NCBI GenBank assembly: GCA_021818865.1
Contig: JAKASX010000002.1
Span: 27,209-91,208, forward strand
DNA from: Acidobacteriota bacterium
GTDB taxonomy: Bacteria; Acidobacteriota; Terriglobia; Acidiferrales; UBA7541
Reading direction: 5' to 3'
DNA length: 64,000 bases
Program-made: the position numbers and the translations under genes
The notes under the pieces: generated by a model
Databases searched by the model: none
What the model was told of the DNA's origin: nothing
Seen by the model: the letters and a program-made list of their open reading frames with translations, nothing else
In this document: one piece after another, positions 35,701 to 43,885 of the stretch
How the letters are laid out: every line of letters begins with the position of its first letter
Position numbering within the stretch: position 1 is the stretch's first letter

Positions 35701-36525
35701 GGCCGATTTCAGGAAATAGTCGTTGGCAATGCCCACGCTGTTTCGGTTGTATTCGTAGAGGTTCCCGTGGAACTGGTTCGTTCCGCTCTTGGTGACCAGG
35801 TCGATTTGTGCGCCGGCCGAACGGCCCTCGGTGGCACCGTAGTTGGAGGTGGTCACGCGGAATTCCTGCACGGAATAGGGAGTGGTGGGCAGGATGCCGT
35901 CGAAGGCATATCCGCTGAATTCGTCGTTGTTGCTCACGCCGTCGAGCGTGATGTTGTTCTGGTCGCCGCGCACGCCGTCCGTCGCGCCTGCACGGGAAGC
36001 CTGGGTGCCGGCGGGGGTACTGCCGAGGTAAACGACTCCCGGCTGCAAGCTCAACAGCAAGGCCGTGTTTTCGGCCCGCATCGGCAGGTTCTTGATTGCG
36101 CTCGATCCCATCGTCTGCCCTAGCGAGGCGTTGGTGGTATTCAGCAGCGGTGGCGCCCCGGTCACTTTCACCGTTTGGCTCACCGCGCCCACGCGCAAAG
36201 ATACGTTCACGGCTGCCGGAAGGCTCACCTGCAGGATCAAGCCGGTGTGGAGGTACGTCTGGAAACCTTTCGCTTCCACTTTCAAGTCGTAGGTGCCGGG
36301 AAGCACCGCGGGAAACGAATAAACGCCCGTTGCCGTGGTTACCGTCTCGCGCGGCACGTTGGTTTCGCTATTAATCAGGGTCACTTTCGCGCCGGGAACT
36401 ACGCCGCCCGACGGGTCCGTGACGATGCCGTGCAGCGACGTCGTCGCCTGTGCCCACGCGGAAACGCTGAACGCCGTCAGGGCAAGCAGCATCACCCACC
36501 CACGGCGAATCTGACTCCAACTCAT
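32701..36525 (-). CDS. TonB-dependent receptor with carboxypeptidase-regulatory-like domain, Oar type (1274 aa)
   Basis: Outer-membrane transporter or adhesin of the Oar/CirA class, abundant in Acidobacteriota. Signal peptide 1-25 (MLLALTAFSVSAWAQ), carboxypeptidase-regulatory-like Ig fold (about 28-115, LHGIVTDPSGGVVPGAKVTL and VLPGTYDLKVEAKGF), plug domain (about 120-240, LPMRAENTALLLSLQPGVV and NITLDGVSNNDEF), then a long beta-barrel ending in EFSLVYSF with the terminal Phe needed for barrel assembly. No TonB box was identified with confidence. GGGAGGA precedes the ATG. A terminator follows the stop, so it is monocistronic, and it is divergent from a GntR regulator. Substrate unknown; carbohydrates are typical for the class. 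Confidence 0.93.
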   Translation of the reverse strand: MSWSQIRRGWVMLLALTAFSVSAWAQATTSLHGIVTDPSGGVVPGAKVTLINSETNVPRETVTTATGVYSFPAVLPGTYDLKVEAKGFQTYLHTGLILQVSLPAAVNVSLRVGAVSQTVKVTGAPPLLNTTNASLGQTMGSSAIKNLPMRAENTALLLSLQPGVVYLGSTPAGTQASRAGATDGVRGDQNNITLDGVSNNDEFSGYAFDGILPTTPYSVQEFRVTTSNYGATEGRSAGAQIDLVTKSGTNQFHGNLYEYNRNSVGIANDYFLKSAEAASGQPNVPQHLVRNVFGADIGGPLLKNRFFFFFNYQGRRIRTGSVQSDTIPSATLRQGIIQYQCVTPSQCPGMNVQGADGNNYAIPAGFYALGPTQLQQMDPLGIGPSAVALKYFQSFPMPTSAVALDAPNYANYTFASPTPSSDNWYIGRLDYRLTQSGSQTLFFRGTGVDDRDVTAGAFLPGQVPQSSLVSLSKGFVAGWTGVFGPRWVNSFRFGLTRSSYGTIGNSNQPWVYMRDMSQGVTRSSRWVSPVYNIVDTMSWLHGSHNFQFGGNLLLMRALSQSNANTFSDALTNADWVQGGGFAGKGNALDPATYGYPAVASAHAYDFPLAAMMGMASELDAVYNYKVTSLTAATPISQGSNLTRHWAADDYNLYFQDTWQAMHNLSITYGINYQLMTPVTETAGQQVEPTINMGTWFNIRSIEGQTGVPANQAPLITFGPSGSHWGGPGLYSTQSKNFAPRLGIAWSHGNTTVRAGFGMYYDNFGPELAMSYNSSGEFGLTAAQSSEFAIPINQVPRITSMNVIPTSTPQGVNIFPAAPPSTYPVTYPVVGTSGNNIAYGIDPSLKTPYSYALDFSVQHQLPGQMVLSASFVGNYAHRLLVLDDIAMPLNLVDPKTGVSYFQAASQLSQLWRNGVSENGITPATIGPTAQYWADEFQQTQPTSSNPTPYSICSTGGSTADFYQSIYDVFGPGCGNLYNETSALYLLDTIGYPVAPVGGKNSYYDPQYSSLWAWRSIGYSNYNALQLGLHKQMSNGVLFGFNYTYSVSNDMGSYVERSGQYLSSSTINAWAPQQMYGPSNFDLRNQINYYWVAQLPFGRGQMFGKNASGWANAIIGGWQWSGTGRWTSGFPTSIFMGYVWPTNWDEMGWANQLGTPSTGTANVNIGGTGYAPNIFKNPVAAAADFGYAFPGQSGTRNPIRGDGYFGLDMSLQKGWNIPRVENQTVKLRWSVYNVLNTNRFDPNSIQSDVTAGPSFGAYGSTMTSPRVMEFSLVYSF

Positions 36526-36537
36526 AAATTTCCTCCC

Positions 36538-36555
36538 TGCCAGTCGTCACTGGCA
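36538..36555 (-). promoter_or_regulatory. Leader hairpin next to the receptor ribosome-binding site
   Basis: Perfect TGCCAGT-CGTC-ACTGGCA, 12 bp upstream of the receptor ATG and touching its GGGAGGA. In the mRNA it would be a 7-bp hairpin abutting the ribosome-binding site, and so may affect stability or initiation. Confidence 0.5.
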
Positions 36556-36645
36556 AAACACCGTAGACGTGTTGAATTGACGCGCGGTAACGCATCGCCC
36601 TGGCGCGTCGTTTTAGAGGAGGTCGCCCTGAAGACTCCCCCGACG

Positions 36646-36717
36646 TTTTGACACTCAGCGCTGCCCGCAGACGAAAACGTTCCCCCGGGAGCGGGGAGAA
36701 CCGTCGCTGAGTCAAAA
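36646..36717 (-). promoter_or_regulatory. Long imperfect hairpin in the receptor leader
   Basis: Arms TTTTGACACTCAGCG (36646-36660) and CGCTGAGTCAAAA (36705-36717) enclose a second GTTCCCCC/GGGGAGAAC-like stem (36679-36701). If the receptor is transcribed from above 36720, this forms a two-tier structure in its 5' leader. No known riboswitch class fits. Confidence 0.45.
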
Positions 36718-36772
36718 AATCGCCGCAGCTATTCATAGACCCGTTGCTTGCTGATGTCAAGAGGTGACTACC

Positions 36773-36786
36773 GCTGATATATCAGC
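36773..36786. promoter_or_regulatory. 14-bp palindrome, candidate GntR operator
   Basis: GCTGATATATCAGC is a perfect palindrome located centrally between the divergent receptor and regulator genes, as expected of an operator bound by a GntR/FCD dimer. Binding is inferred from position and symmetry only. Confidence 0.45.
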
Positions 36787-36830
36787 CATCACAACACGAA
36801 GGTCAAAGGTCGTACCGGAACGCCGGAACG

Positions 36831-36851
36831 CACAGCAGCTGTCCTGCTGTG
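36831..36851. promoter_or_regulatory. Inverted repeat CACAGCAG-N5-CTGCTGTG
   Basis: Perfect 8-bp arms separated by CTGTC, 45 bp from the palindrome at 36773. Second candidate operator in the divergent spacer. Confidence 0.4.
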
Positions 36852-37022
36852 ACCACGCTCACAATCCGCTTGGAAAGCGGCTGCCCGCAGTGCAACGGTT
36901 TTCGGAAAACTTCGCAGGCAGCAAGCGACAAATAGCATCTTTGACTGGCCTCCGCGGTCAGCGCGGGCTAGAATCCGCTGTGCGCCTTCGCGGGAACGCT
37001 ACCCACGAGAGCGCCGGTACTT

Positions 37023-37781
37023 ATGAGAGTCAGGCAAACAGGCCCGCATCGCGCCAAGCCGCACCCAATCGCTCGCCCGCACCAGCGCCACAAATCCCGC
37101 AAGAAGCAGAGCGAATCGCTCAGCGAACGCGCGTACGAGGTTCTTTCTAATGCCATTGCCACGGGCCGCCTTAGCCCCGGGACGCGGATTTCAGAAAAAG
37201 AGGTGGCGAGCCAGCTTCAGATCAGCAGAACGCCGGTACGCGAAGCGCTGTTGCGCCTTGAAGTGGAGGGAGTGGTTCGGTGCACCAGCCGCCGCAGTTA
37301 CAACGTGGGAACGCTGACGGTCGAAGACGTTCGCGAACTCTACCAAACGCTGGCGATTCTCGAGGCGGCGGCAGCGGCCGGGGCAGCTAGTCAAATTACC
37401 GCCGCGGACCTGAAGCTCCTCGAAACTTACAACCGGCGCATGGCAAGGTCCGCGCGCCGGGGTGACCTGCCGGGATTTGGCGCTTGGAACCGGCGCTTCC
37501 ACGGCGTGTTCCTCGAAAAGCTCGGGAATCAGACCCTGCGCCGCGCCTGCGATTCCATCCGCGCCCGGCTCTACACATTTCCGGTTCGCCGGTCCTCTCT
37601 TTCGCAATGGCTATGGAAGTCCGTGAACGAGCATCGGGAAATCATCCGCTTGGCGAGCGCACGCGACGCCGAGGGTCTCGCCGCTTTCTTCCGCGAAGTC
37701 CACTGGGGCTACGAGAAAAACTGCGACTTTATCCGGGATGCTTTCGACCGCAAAGGGAAGGGCGCTTTGCACCTGGCGTGA
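37023..37781 (+). CDS. GntR-family transcriptional regulator, FadR/FCD subfamily (252 aa)
   Basis: DNA-binding regulator with an N-terminal winged helix (about 33-98; GRLSPGTRISEKEVASQLQI and SRTPVREALLRLEVEGVV, the GntR signature) and a C-terminal all-helical FCD effector domain (about 108-235) that in this subfamily binds small carboxylic acids or sugar acids, often with a metal. Metal-ligand-type residues are present (NRRFHGVFLEKLGN and NEHREIIRLASARD: Asn/His-rich positions of the FCD fold). The first 30 residues are a basic His/Lys/Arg-rich extension. Divergent from the TonB receptor and so a likely regulator of it; nearby palindromes support this. No strong Shine-Dalgarno precedes the ATG. 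Confidence 0.9.
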   Translation: MRVRQTGPHRAKPHPIARPHQRHKSRKKQSESLSERAYEVLSNAIATGRLSPGTRISEKEVASQLQISRTPVREALLRLEVEGVVRCTSRRSYNVGTLTVEDVRELYQTLAILEAAAAAGAASQITAADLKLLETYNRRMARSARRGDLPGFGAWNRRFHGVFLEKLGNQTLRRACDSIRARLYTFPVRRSSLSQWLWKSVNEHREIIRLASARDAEGLAAFFREVHWGYEKNCDFIRDAFDRKGKGALHLA

Positions 37782-37808
37782 CGCCTGCTCCAGCTCTTTC
37801 TACCGGCG

Positions 37809-39077
37809 CTAGCCCGAAATCCGTTCGATCCGCCCGCCCAGTGCGCGCAGCTTTTCCTCGATTCGCTCGTAGCCCCGGTCAATGTGGTACACGCGATCCA
37901 CAATTGTCGTTCCTTGCGCCGCCAGGCCGGCGATTACGAGCGACGCGCTCGCCCGCAAATCGGAAGCGATTACGGCCGCTCCGCTGAGCGGCGTCGGTCC
38001 GCGCACGATCGCCTGATTGCCGCGAATCGCGATATCGGCGCCCATCCGAACCAGTTCGCTCGCGTGCAGGAAGCGATTCTCGAAAATCGTTTCGGTCACG
38101 ATGCTCGTTCCCGCCGCTTGCGTCACGAGAGCCATGTATTGCGCCTGCATGTCGGTGGGAAATCCCGGATATTCTTCCGTGGTCACGTCAGCCCCGCGCA
38201 GCCTGCCGCCTCCGCGCACGCGCAATCCTTCCTGCTCCTTCGTCACCGTCACGCCGCATTCCGCCAGCTTGTCCACCACCGCGTCCAAATGCTCTCCGCG
38301 TGCCCCTTCGAGCAGCAAATCGCCGCCCGTGATCGCTCCCGCTGCCAGAAATGTCCCCGTCGCGATCCGGTCCGCAATCACTTCGTGTTTCGCTCCGTGG
38401 AGCGAAGCAACGCCCTCGATTCGAATCGTCGAAGTCCCCGCGCCCTCGATCCGCGCGCCCATCGCAACGAGCAGTTGCGCCAGATCGGAGACCTCCGGCT
38501 CGCGCGCCACGTTTTCGAGCACCGTTTCGCCCTCCGCCAGCGTCGCCGCCATCATCACGTTTTCCGTTCCCGTCACGGTGATCCGGTCGAACACCAGCCG
38601 CGCCCCGCGCAGCCGCTTCGCTTTCGCCTCCACGTATCCGTGCTCGGTTGTGATTTCCGCGCCCAGCCGCTCGAGCGCCTTCAGGTGCAGATCGATTGGC
38701 CGCGCCCCGATCGCGCAGCCGCCCGGCATCGAAACCCTCGCGTAGCCGGTGCGCCCCACCAGCGGCCCCAGCACCAGCACCGACGCCCGCATCGTTTTCA
38801 CCAGATCGTAAGGCGCCTCCGCGTGCGAAATCGTTTCCGCCCGCAAGCGCACGCGCGCCTCCGCTCCTTCGCCTTCGGGACCTTCCACGCCCACGCTCAT
38901 GTGCCCGAGCAGCCGGGCCATCGTCTGGATATCGCGCACGCGCGGCAGATTGCGCAGTTCCACCACTTCGTTCGTCAGCAGGCAAGCCGCCAGTTCCGGC
39001 AGCGCCGCATTTTTCGCGCCGCTGATGCGCAGCGTTCCTTCCAGGCGTCGCCCGCCCTCGATCCGGAATTTATCCAT
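37809..39077 (-). CDS. murA: UDP-N-acetylglucosamine 1-carboxyvinyltransferase MurA (422 aa)
   Basis: First committed step of peptidoglycan synthesis: transfers enolpyruvate from PEP to UDP-GlcNAc. The fosfomycin-reactive cysteine is present (C121 in [15 protein letters not shown]); catalytic K22 (SGAKNAALP) and the C-terminal [18 protein letters not shown] are typical. Full length. Its ATG overlaps the end of murQ by eight bases, so it is read from the murQ transcript, with GAGGG-type ribosome-binding sequence inside murQ. Converges on the GntR gene 27 bp away. Confidence 0.97.
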   Translation of the reverse strand: MDKFRIEGGRRLEGTLRISGAKNAALPELAACLLTNEVVELRNLPRVRDIQTMARLLGHMSVGVEGPEGEGAEARVRLRAETISHAEAPYDLVKTMRASVLVLGPLVGRTGYARVSMPGGCAIGARPIDLHLKALERLGAEITTEHGYVEAKAKRLRGARLVFDRITVTGTENVMMAATLAEGETVLENVAREPEVSDLAQLLVAMGARIEGAGTSTIRIEGVASLHGAKHEVIADRIATGTFLAAGAITGGDLLLEGARGEHLDAVVDKLAECGVTVTKEQEGLRVRGGGRLRGADVTTEEYPGFPTDMQAQYMALVTQAAGTSIVTETIFENRFLHASELVRMGADIAIRGNQAIVRGPTPLSGAAVIASDLRASASLVIAGLAAQGTTIVDRVYHIDRGYERIEEKLRALGGRIERISG

Positions 39078-40038
39078 GGCGTTTCACCCTCCCTCGGCGA
39101 CGCCCGCGCGCAGGTGATTTCTCGCCACTCGCCGCGGCGCCCTCCGCCACGCCCATGGCGATAGCCTTGCGCACGTTCCCGCCCGCGCCGCGCAGCCGCC
39201 GCTCCGCCTCGGCCCGCTCCACGCCTGTTTTCAGCATCACCAGCGCCACGGGAACGCGCTCCGCCAGCGCAAGCGCGCGCCGCGCTTCCGATTCGCGTAC
39301 GCCCGCAAGATCGGCCAGCAATTCGAGCGCCCGCGTCCGCAATTTCACGTTGTTCAGCGCCACGTAAATCATCCGGTTATCGTAAACGCGTCCCAGACGC
39401 GCCATCGCCGCCGTCGTCAGCATGTTCAGCACGAGCTTTTGCGCCGTGCCCGATTTCATTCGCGTCGAACCGGCCAGCACTTCCGGTCCCACGTCCGCGA
39501 CAATCGTGATATCCGCCAGCCGCGCGAGCGCCGGCCTCGGATTCGTCGTCACCAGCACCGTTTTCGCTCCCCGTCGCCGCGCTTCGCCGAGCGCACCGCC
39601 CACGTACGGCGTCGTTCCGCTCGCCGCGATGCCCACCACCACGTCTTTCCGCCCCGCTCCCACGCGCGCCATTTCCCGCGCGCCGTTTCGCGCGGAATCT
39701 TCAGCTCCTTCCACCGCATGGTCCAGCGCCCGTCTCCGTCCGGCCAGCAGCGCCAGCACCTGTTTGTCCGTCAACCCAAACGTCGGCCGGCATTCCGCCG
39801 CGTCCAGCGCGCCCAGCCGCCCGCTCGTCCCCGCGCCGGCGTAGATCAGCCGTCCGCCACGCGACAGCCCGGCCGTAATCGCATCCACGGCGCGAGCAAT
39901 CGCCGGAATCGCGCGCGCCACGGCAAATGGCACGCGCTGATCTTCGTGATTCAGCAGCCGCAGCAATTCAAGAGTGGATTTCTGGTCCAGGTTTCGCCAG
40001 CGAGGATGAGGCCGTTCGGTGAGTGGTCGATTGCGCAC
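39070..40038 (-). CDS. murQ: N-acetylmuramic acid 6-phosphate etherase MurQ (322 aa)
   Basis: Cleaves the lactyl ether of MurNAc-6-phosphate to give GlcNAc-6-phosphate and D-lactate, the key step of MurNAc salvage. SIS domain with [22 protein letters not shown] (68-89); the two catalytic acids of the E. coli enzyme correspond to E82 and E113 (GAEDS). The N-terminal [15 protein letters not shown] is the family start. GTG start at 40038. Overlaps murA by eight bases, so salvage and de novo UDP-MurNAc synthesis are transcriptionally linked here. The C-terminal Arg/Lys-rich tail ([15 protein letters not shown]) is longer than usual. Confidence 0.95.
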   Translation of the reverse strand: MRNRPLTERPHPRWRNLDQKSTLELLRLLNHEDQRVPFAVARAIPAIARAVDAITAGLSRGGRLIYAGAGTSGRLGALDAAECRPTFGLTDKQVLALLAGRRRALDHAVEGAEDSARNGAREMARVGAGRKDVVVGIAASGTTPYVGGALGEARRRGAKTVLVTTNPRPALARLADITIVADVGPEVLAGSTRMKSGTAQKLVLNMLTTAAMARLGRVYDNRMIYVALNNVKLRTRALELLADLAGVRESEARRALALAERVPVALVMLKTGVERAEAERRLRGAGGNVRKAIAMGVAEGAAASGEKSPARGRRRGRVKRHG

Positions 40039-40047
40039 AGGCGACGA

Positions 40048-40674
40048 TTATAGCGTGCCTTCGGTCGTCGTCTCTTCCGTCAGCGATTCCAGGTTTTCCT
40101 TTGCCGGAGCCGGCGCCATGGCGCGCGATTTGCGTCTCGCATGCCGCACGCGCAGCCAGACCGACGCCGCCACGATCAGGATGCAGCCCTCGACAAACAG
40201 TTTTCCCCCGTCCAGCGGCCTAAACGGCGTCCCATTGAGATGCGGATCGGTCAGCAGGCCATGCACGAAAATAGCCCCGGCCATCAGGTACGTCGAGAAA
40301 TGCAGCGCCTTCCACCGTCGCCGTCCCAGCTCCACGCGGTAATGCGACGTAATCAGCACGAACCCCAGCGTGTACACGCCCACCGCGCCCAACAAATTGA
40401 TCGTCGGCTGCCGCGGCGCCCACGCGGGAAACACGACGTCCAGCCAGTCGAAACCAGCGCGCGGGGAAAACAGCAGCAGAACCGGATGCAAAATGCACGC
40501 CCCGAGCGCCGCGAAACCCGTCTGATTGTGTATCCGGAAAATATTGATTCGCCTGTGCGGCCAGAATCGCCATGGGCTGTATCGCACCGAAATCAGCAGC
40601 CCCAGCAGCAGATTCGCCGTCAGCAAAAACAGCGCAATAAGCCCCACGTCGCCTGAAAGCGCGATGGCCGACAA
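40048..40674 (-). CDS. Ferric-reductase-like (cytochrome b561 / MsrQ type) membrane protein (about 208 aa)
   Basis: Multi-spanning membrane protein with a ferric-reductase-like transmembrane domain. Five or six hydrophobic segments; paired haem-ligand-type histidines are seen in HNQTGFAALGACILHPVLLL and in TSHYRVELGRRRWKALHFSTYLMAGAIFVHG. The start is unclear because there is no ATG: TTG at 40674 has GGAG six bases upstream and gives 208 aa, and GTG at 40800 would give 250 aa with a weakly plausible N-terminus. The gene ends 9 bp before murQ starts and begins about 176 bp after the NagZ-fusion gene ends. No MsrP, flavin or NAD-binding reductase partner is nearby, so electron donor and acceptor are unknown. 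Confidence 0.75.
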   Translation of the reverse strand: MSAIALSGDVGLIALFLLTANLLLGLLISVRYSPWRFWPHRRINIFRIHNQTGFAALGACILHPVLLLFSPRAGFDWLDVVFPAWAPRQPTINLLGAVGVYTLGFVLITSHYRVELGRRRWKALHFSTYLMAGAIFVHGLLTDPHLNGTPFRPLDGGKLFVEGCILIVAASVWLRVRHARRKSRAMAPAPAKENLESLTEETTTEGTL

Positions 40675-40850
40675 ACGCGGCTCCGATCCTTGGCCCCGAA
40701 TTTTGGTTTCCCGCGTCCGCGCGCCGGAAATTGCCGCGCGCCCCGGGCCAGTTTGCGCCGCCTCGCGCCAGGAGCCTTGCCGCTTTGACGCCCGAATCAC
40801 TATAGGGGGTTGCAGAGCTTTCGGTTCGCGTTTTCTTGCCGCCGTTCGCG

Positions 40851-43709
40851 TCAGGGCTCGGGCTCGAGGCTGAGCGCGCGGACCACTGCGTCGTGCAGCG
40901 CCGGCCGCACCTGCCGGATCTTCACGTTTTCCGCCGAAGGATAGACGCGATTGGTCAGTAAAACGACGAAAAGCTGTTTCTCCGGATCGATCCAGATCGA
41001 AGTTCCCGTATAGCCCGTATGCCCGAAACTCTTCTCGGAAAAATAATGCCCGCTCGACGATTCCCCCGTCGGCACATCCCAGCCCAACGGGCGCGCCGAA
41101 TCGCCGATCGTCTCGCGCCGCGTAAACCGCTCGATCGTTTCCCGTCGAACGATGCGCCTGTGCGCGTAGACGCCGCCATTCAGAATCATCTGGCAGAAAA
41201 TCGCCAGATCCGAAGCGGTGGAAAATAGCCCCGCATGGCCCGCCACGCCGCCCATCGCCGCCGCATTCGAATCGTCCACTTCGCCCCAAATCTGCCGTTT
41301 CCGCCAGTTCGCGTCGTATTCCGTGAGAGCAATCCGAGCCCGCAACCGCCGCGCAGGCCGAAACAGCGAATCCTTCATCTCGAGCGGCTCGAAAATCTCC
41401 CGCTTTGCGTAACGTTCGAGCGTTTCTCCCGTAATCTGTTCCAGAATTTCGCCCAGCAGAATGAATCCCAGATCCGAATACAGAATCTTCGTTCCCGGCT
41501 CGTATTCAAGCGGCTCCGCGAGCGCCCGCGCAACGATGGCATCTCGTCCTTTCGCCTGCCGATAAAATTCCCGATGCGCGCGCAGCCCCGCCGAATGCCG
41601 CAGCAGATCCGCGATGGTTGCCTTGGCCCTCCATTCCGTCTGCCCCGCGTCGGCCCATTTCGGCAGATAATGCGCCACCGGCGCATCCAGCCTCAGCGCG
41701 CCCTTTTCCACCATTTGCATCGCAGCCGTCGTCGTCACCACCACCTTCGTCAGCGAAGCAGTGTCGTAAATCGTTTTCGGCGTCACCGCCGGCGATTTCC
41801 GCAAATACGTAAATCGTCCGAAAGCTCGAGTTGCGAGCCGATTTTCATGCCCCACGGCAAGGACCGCGCCGGGAAACGACTTTTCAGCAATCGCACGCTC
41901 CAAAATTTCATGCGCAGGGGCGAGTGCGTTCCGCATTGCTTCCGGTGCGGGCTCCAGCGTCATGGGCTTGGCCGCAATCGCGTGTCCTGCGCCGAGCGCC
42001 GCAACGCCCGGAATTTCCACCGGCAGCCTTCCGCCGATAGCCGTTTCTCCAAAAAGCGCCGCGCCCATCGCGCGTTCCGCAACCAGTTGCGTGCTGGCCG
42101 CGTTCAGCCACGTTTGAGCGGCCGGGAAACGGGAAACCAGATAGGGACTGCCAAACGAAAGCACAACGGCGGGCTTTTGGCGTGCCAGTACCCGATCCAC
42201 AAGTCCAGCCAGTTCACTCGGCAGCGCCACGCTGCCTTTCCGGTCCGCCACGCGCACGGAAATCGCCACAATCGCCAGGTCGTAAGCGGATTCCGCCGGC
42301 AGCTCGACATGCCTCGCGGGAAAAAATCGCGTATCCGCTCGCACCACGTCGAGCGTTCCCAGCCGCGCGCGCAATTCGTCTTCGATTCCATCGCCCGGCG
42401 CCGGATCGGGATCGGCGGAAATCGCGACCAGCAGCGCGCGCACGGCCTTTCGCGCATCGAGCGGCACGAGTCCCTGCTCGTCGCGAATCACCATGATTCC
42501 GCGGCTCGCAATATCGAGCGCTTCACGCGCAAATTCCGGCCGCGCAAACGTTTCGCCGAGCCGGGCAAGGTCAACGCGCGCTCCGCAGTTGAGGCCAAGT
42601 CGCGCCTTGGCCATAAGAATCCGTGTCACCGCAGCGTCAATTTGCGCTTGTGAGATTCGCCCATCGCGCACTGCCGCGCGCAGTGACTCCGTCGCGGCGT
42701 CCAGGTCGAGCGGATTGAGCAGCAGATCGGCTCCCGCGGCAATCGCCAGTTCGGCCGACCGGTTCACCGGATACCGCAGCGTGACGCCCGCCATATCGAG
42801 CGAGTCGCTCACGATCAATCCGCCAAATCCCATTTCCCGGCGCAGCAATCCGTTCAGAATGTTCGGCGAAAGCGTGGCCGGCAACGCCGGATCCGGTTCG
42901 AGCGCTGGAACCAGCAGATGTCCGGTCATAATCGTACTGGCGCCCGCACGAATCGCCGCACGAAACGGCGCGAGTTCCATTCGTTCCAGCCGCTCCCGCG
43001 ACGCCGAAATCACCGGCAATCCCGAATGCGAATCCACGTCCGTATCGCCATGCCCGGGAAAATGCTTCGCCGTCGCCAGCACGCCGTTTTCCTCGGCTCC
43101 GCGCACGAATTCCGCCACGAACCGGCTCACCGTTTCCGGCCGCTCGCCGTACGACCGGATATTGATGATTGGATTCGCCGGATTGTTATTCAGATCGGCC
43201 ACCGGCGCGTAAATCCAGTTCACGCCCACCGCGCGCGCCTCGATTGCCGTGATTCTCCCGGCCGCATACGCGTCCCGCGCGTCGCCCGTCGCCGCGATGG
43301 CCATCGCATGGGGCAGGGAAGTCCCTTCGGAAATTCGCATCGCCGTGCCCGTTTCGAAATCGGCTCCGACGAGCAGCGGAATCCTCGCCCGCTGCTGCAG
43401 CTCGTTCAGGACGGCGGCCGTGGGATACGCCTGCGCCAGCGCGATTCCGGTCCGCGTGCGTTGCGCCTCGATCATCACGCCGCCCGCTCGTCCCTCCGCC
43501 ACGACCTGCGCAAGCTGCCTGAACGCCGGATCTTCAAACGAAGTGAATCGTCCCCACGCCCGCACGACAAACAGCTGCCCCAGTTTTTCGTCGAGCGTCA
43601 TCCGCCGCAAGTGGCTCTCGACCCATCGCGCCACGGCCTGCGCGTCGCGCCGGCGCGAATCGCCGCGGGAAGGTTTGGCTCGCGCCGGCTTGCGGTCGCG
43701 GGACGTCAC
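40851..43709 (-). CDS. NagZ-type GH3 beta-N-acetylglucosaminidase fused to a class-C beta-lactamase-fold domain (952 aa)
   Basis: Two enzymes in one chain. Residues about 30-590 are a GH3 beta-N-acetylglucosaminidase: KHFPGHGDTDVDSH (215-228) with the His-Asp dyad and SDSLDM with nucleophile D302, plus the C-terminal GH3 domain found in Gram-positive NagZ. Residues about 620-945 are a serine hydrolase of the class-C beta-lactamase fold: SLTK (S652, K655), YSD, and GHTGYTGTSIWID as the third motif. In Bacillus subtilis NagZ and the beta-lactamase-fold amidase AmiE are adjacent separate proteins, so this domain is likely an AmiE-like MurNAc-L-Ala amidase. No signal peptide is seen, so a cytoplasmic location is inferred. 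GTG start at 43709; further upstream the frame runs into repeat DNA. Confidence 0.92.
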   Translation of the reverse strand: MTSRDRKPARAKPSRGDSRRRDAQAVARWVESHLRRMTLDEKLGQLFVVRAWGRFTSFEDPAFRQLAQVVAEGRAGGVMIEAQRTRTGIALAQAYPTAAVLNELQQRARIPLLVGADFETGTAMRISEGTSLPHAMAIAATGDARDAYAAGRITAIEARAVGVNWIYAPVADLNNNPANPIINIRSYGERPETVSRFVAEFVRGAEENGVLATAKHFPGHGDTDVDSHSGLPVISASRERLERMELAPFRAAIRAGASTIMTGHLLVPALEPDPALPATLSPNILNGLLRREMGFGGLIVSDSLDMAGVTLRYPVNRSAELAIAAGADLLLNPLDLDAATESLRAAVRDGRISQAQIDAAVTRILMAKARLGLNCGARVDLARLGETFARPEFAREALDIASRGIMVIRDEQGLVPLDARKAVRALLVAISADPDPAPGDGIEDELRARLGTLDVVRADTRFFPARHVELPAESAYDLAIVAISVRVADRKGSVALPSELAGLVDRVLARQKPAVVLSFGSPYLVSRFPAAQTWLNAASTQLVAERAMGAALFGETAIGGRLPVEIPGVAALGAGHAIAAKPMTLEPAPEAMRNALAPAHEILERAIAEKSFPGAVLAVGHENRLATRAFGRFTYLRKSPAVTPKTIYDTASLTKVVVTTTAAMQMVEKGALRLDAPVAHYLPKWADAGQTEWRAKATIADLLRHSAGLRAHREFYRQAKGRDAIVARALAEPLEYEPGTKILYSDLGFILLGEILEQITGETLERYAKREIFEPLEMKDSLFRPARRLRARIALTEYDANWRKRQIWGEVDDSNAAAMGGVAGHAGLFSTASDLAIFCQMILNGGVYAHRRIVRRETIERFTRRETIGDSARPLGWDVPTGESSSGHYFSEKSFGHTGYTGTSIWIDPEKQLFVVLLTNRVYPSAENVKIRQVRPALHDAVVRALSLEPEP

Positions 43710-43722
43710 GAAGGTCTCCGCT

Positions 43723-43739
43723 CCGGTCCCGAGGACCGG
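43723..43739. repeat. Short hairpin CCGGTCC-CGA-GGACCGG
   Basis: Perfect 7-bp inverted repeat just upstream of the NagZ-fusion start, within the 176-bp divergent spacer to the NamZ-fusion gene. Could be part of the adjacent REP-like element or a leader hairpin. Confidence 0.4.
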
Positions 43740-43765
43740 GAAGGCGCGAGTTCCTTCATCGGATC

Positions 43766-43836
43766 GGGATGCTTCGCTTCGCTCGGCATGACAGACGTGG
43801 TGAATTACCTCGACAATTTCGGTTACGGGGCACTGG
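43766..43836. repeat. REP-like element, copy A, with 3' tail
   Basis: The core reads TGTCATGCCGAGCGAAGCGA on the reverse strand, then AGCATCCC. A tail (43794-43836) resembles the tail of copy B (46459-46501), with both containing GTGAAT-YAY-CT and CGGTTAC-GGGCA. It occupies the divergent promoter region of the two fusion genes. Confidence 0.65.
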
Positions 43837-43885
43837 CATCAGTTGACGCGGACGGCTCGGGGCTGTATATAGCACAAGCTCGGCC

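Larger units (their letters stand above)
36526..37022. other. Repeat-rich divergent regulatory region between TonB receptor and GntR gene
   Basis: 497 bases with no convincing gene but at least four inverted repeats (36538-36555, 36646-36717, 36773-36786, 36831-36851). A TAGAAT (36969-36974) could be the -10 of the GntR gene; the nearest TTGACT (36941) is too far upstream (22 bp). I saw no B12 box or other known riboswitch core. Confidence 0.6.

Noticed and set aside
36526-37022. Cobalamin or other known riboswitch upstream of the TonB receptor
   Set aside because: Although the leader is structured, I could not find a B12 box or another class's conserved core, so no riboswitch is called.
40675-41289. 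Upstream extension of the ferric-reductase-like frame to 41289
   Set aside because: This part lies antiframe inside the NagZ-fusion gene, has no transmembrane or family character, and would require over 400 bp overlap.
43710-43800. N-terminal extension of the NagZ fusion through the repeat (reading ...CHAERSEAS...)
   Set aside because: That peptide is the well-known chance translation of this REP-type repeat; the GTG at 43709 is a better start.
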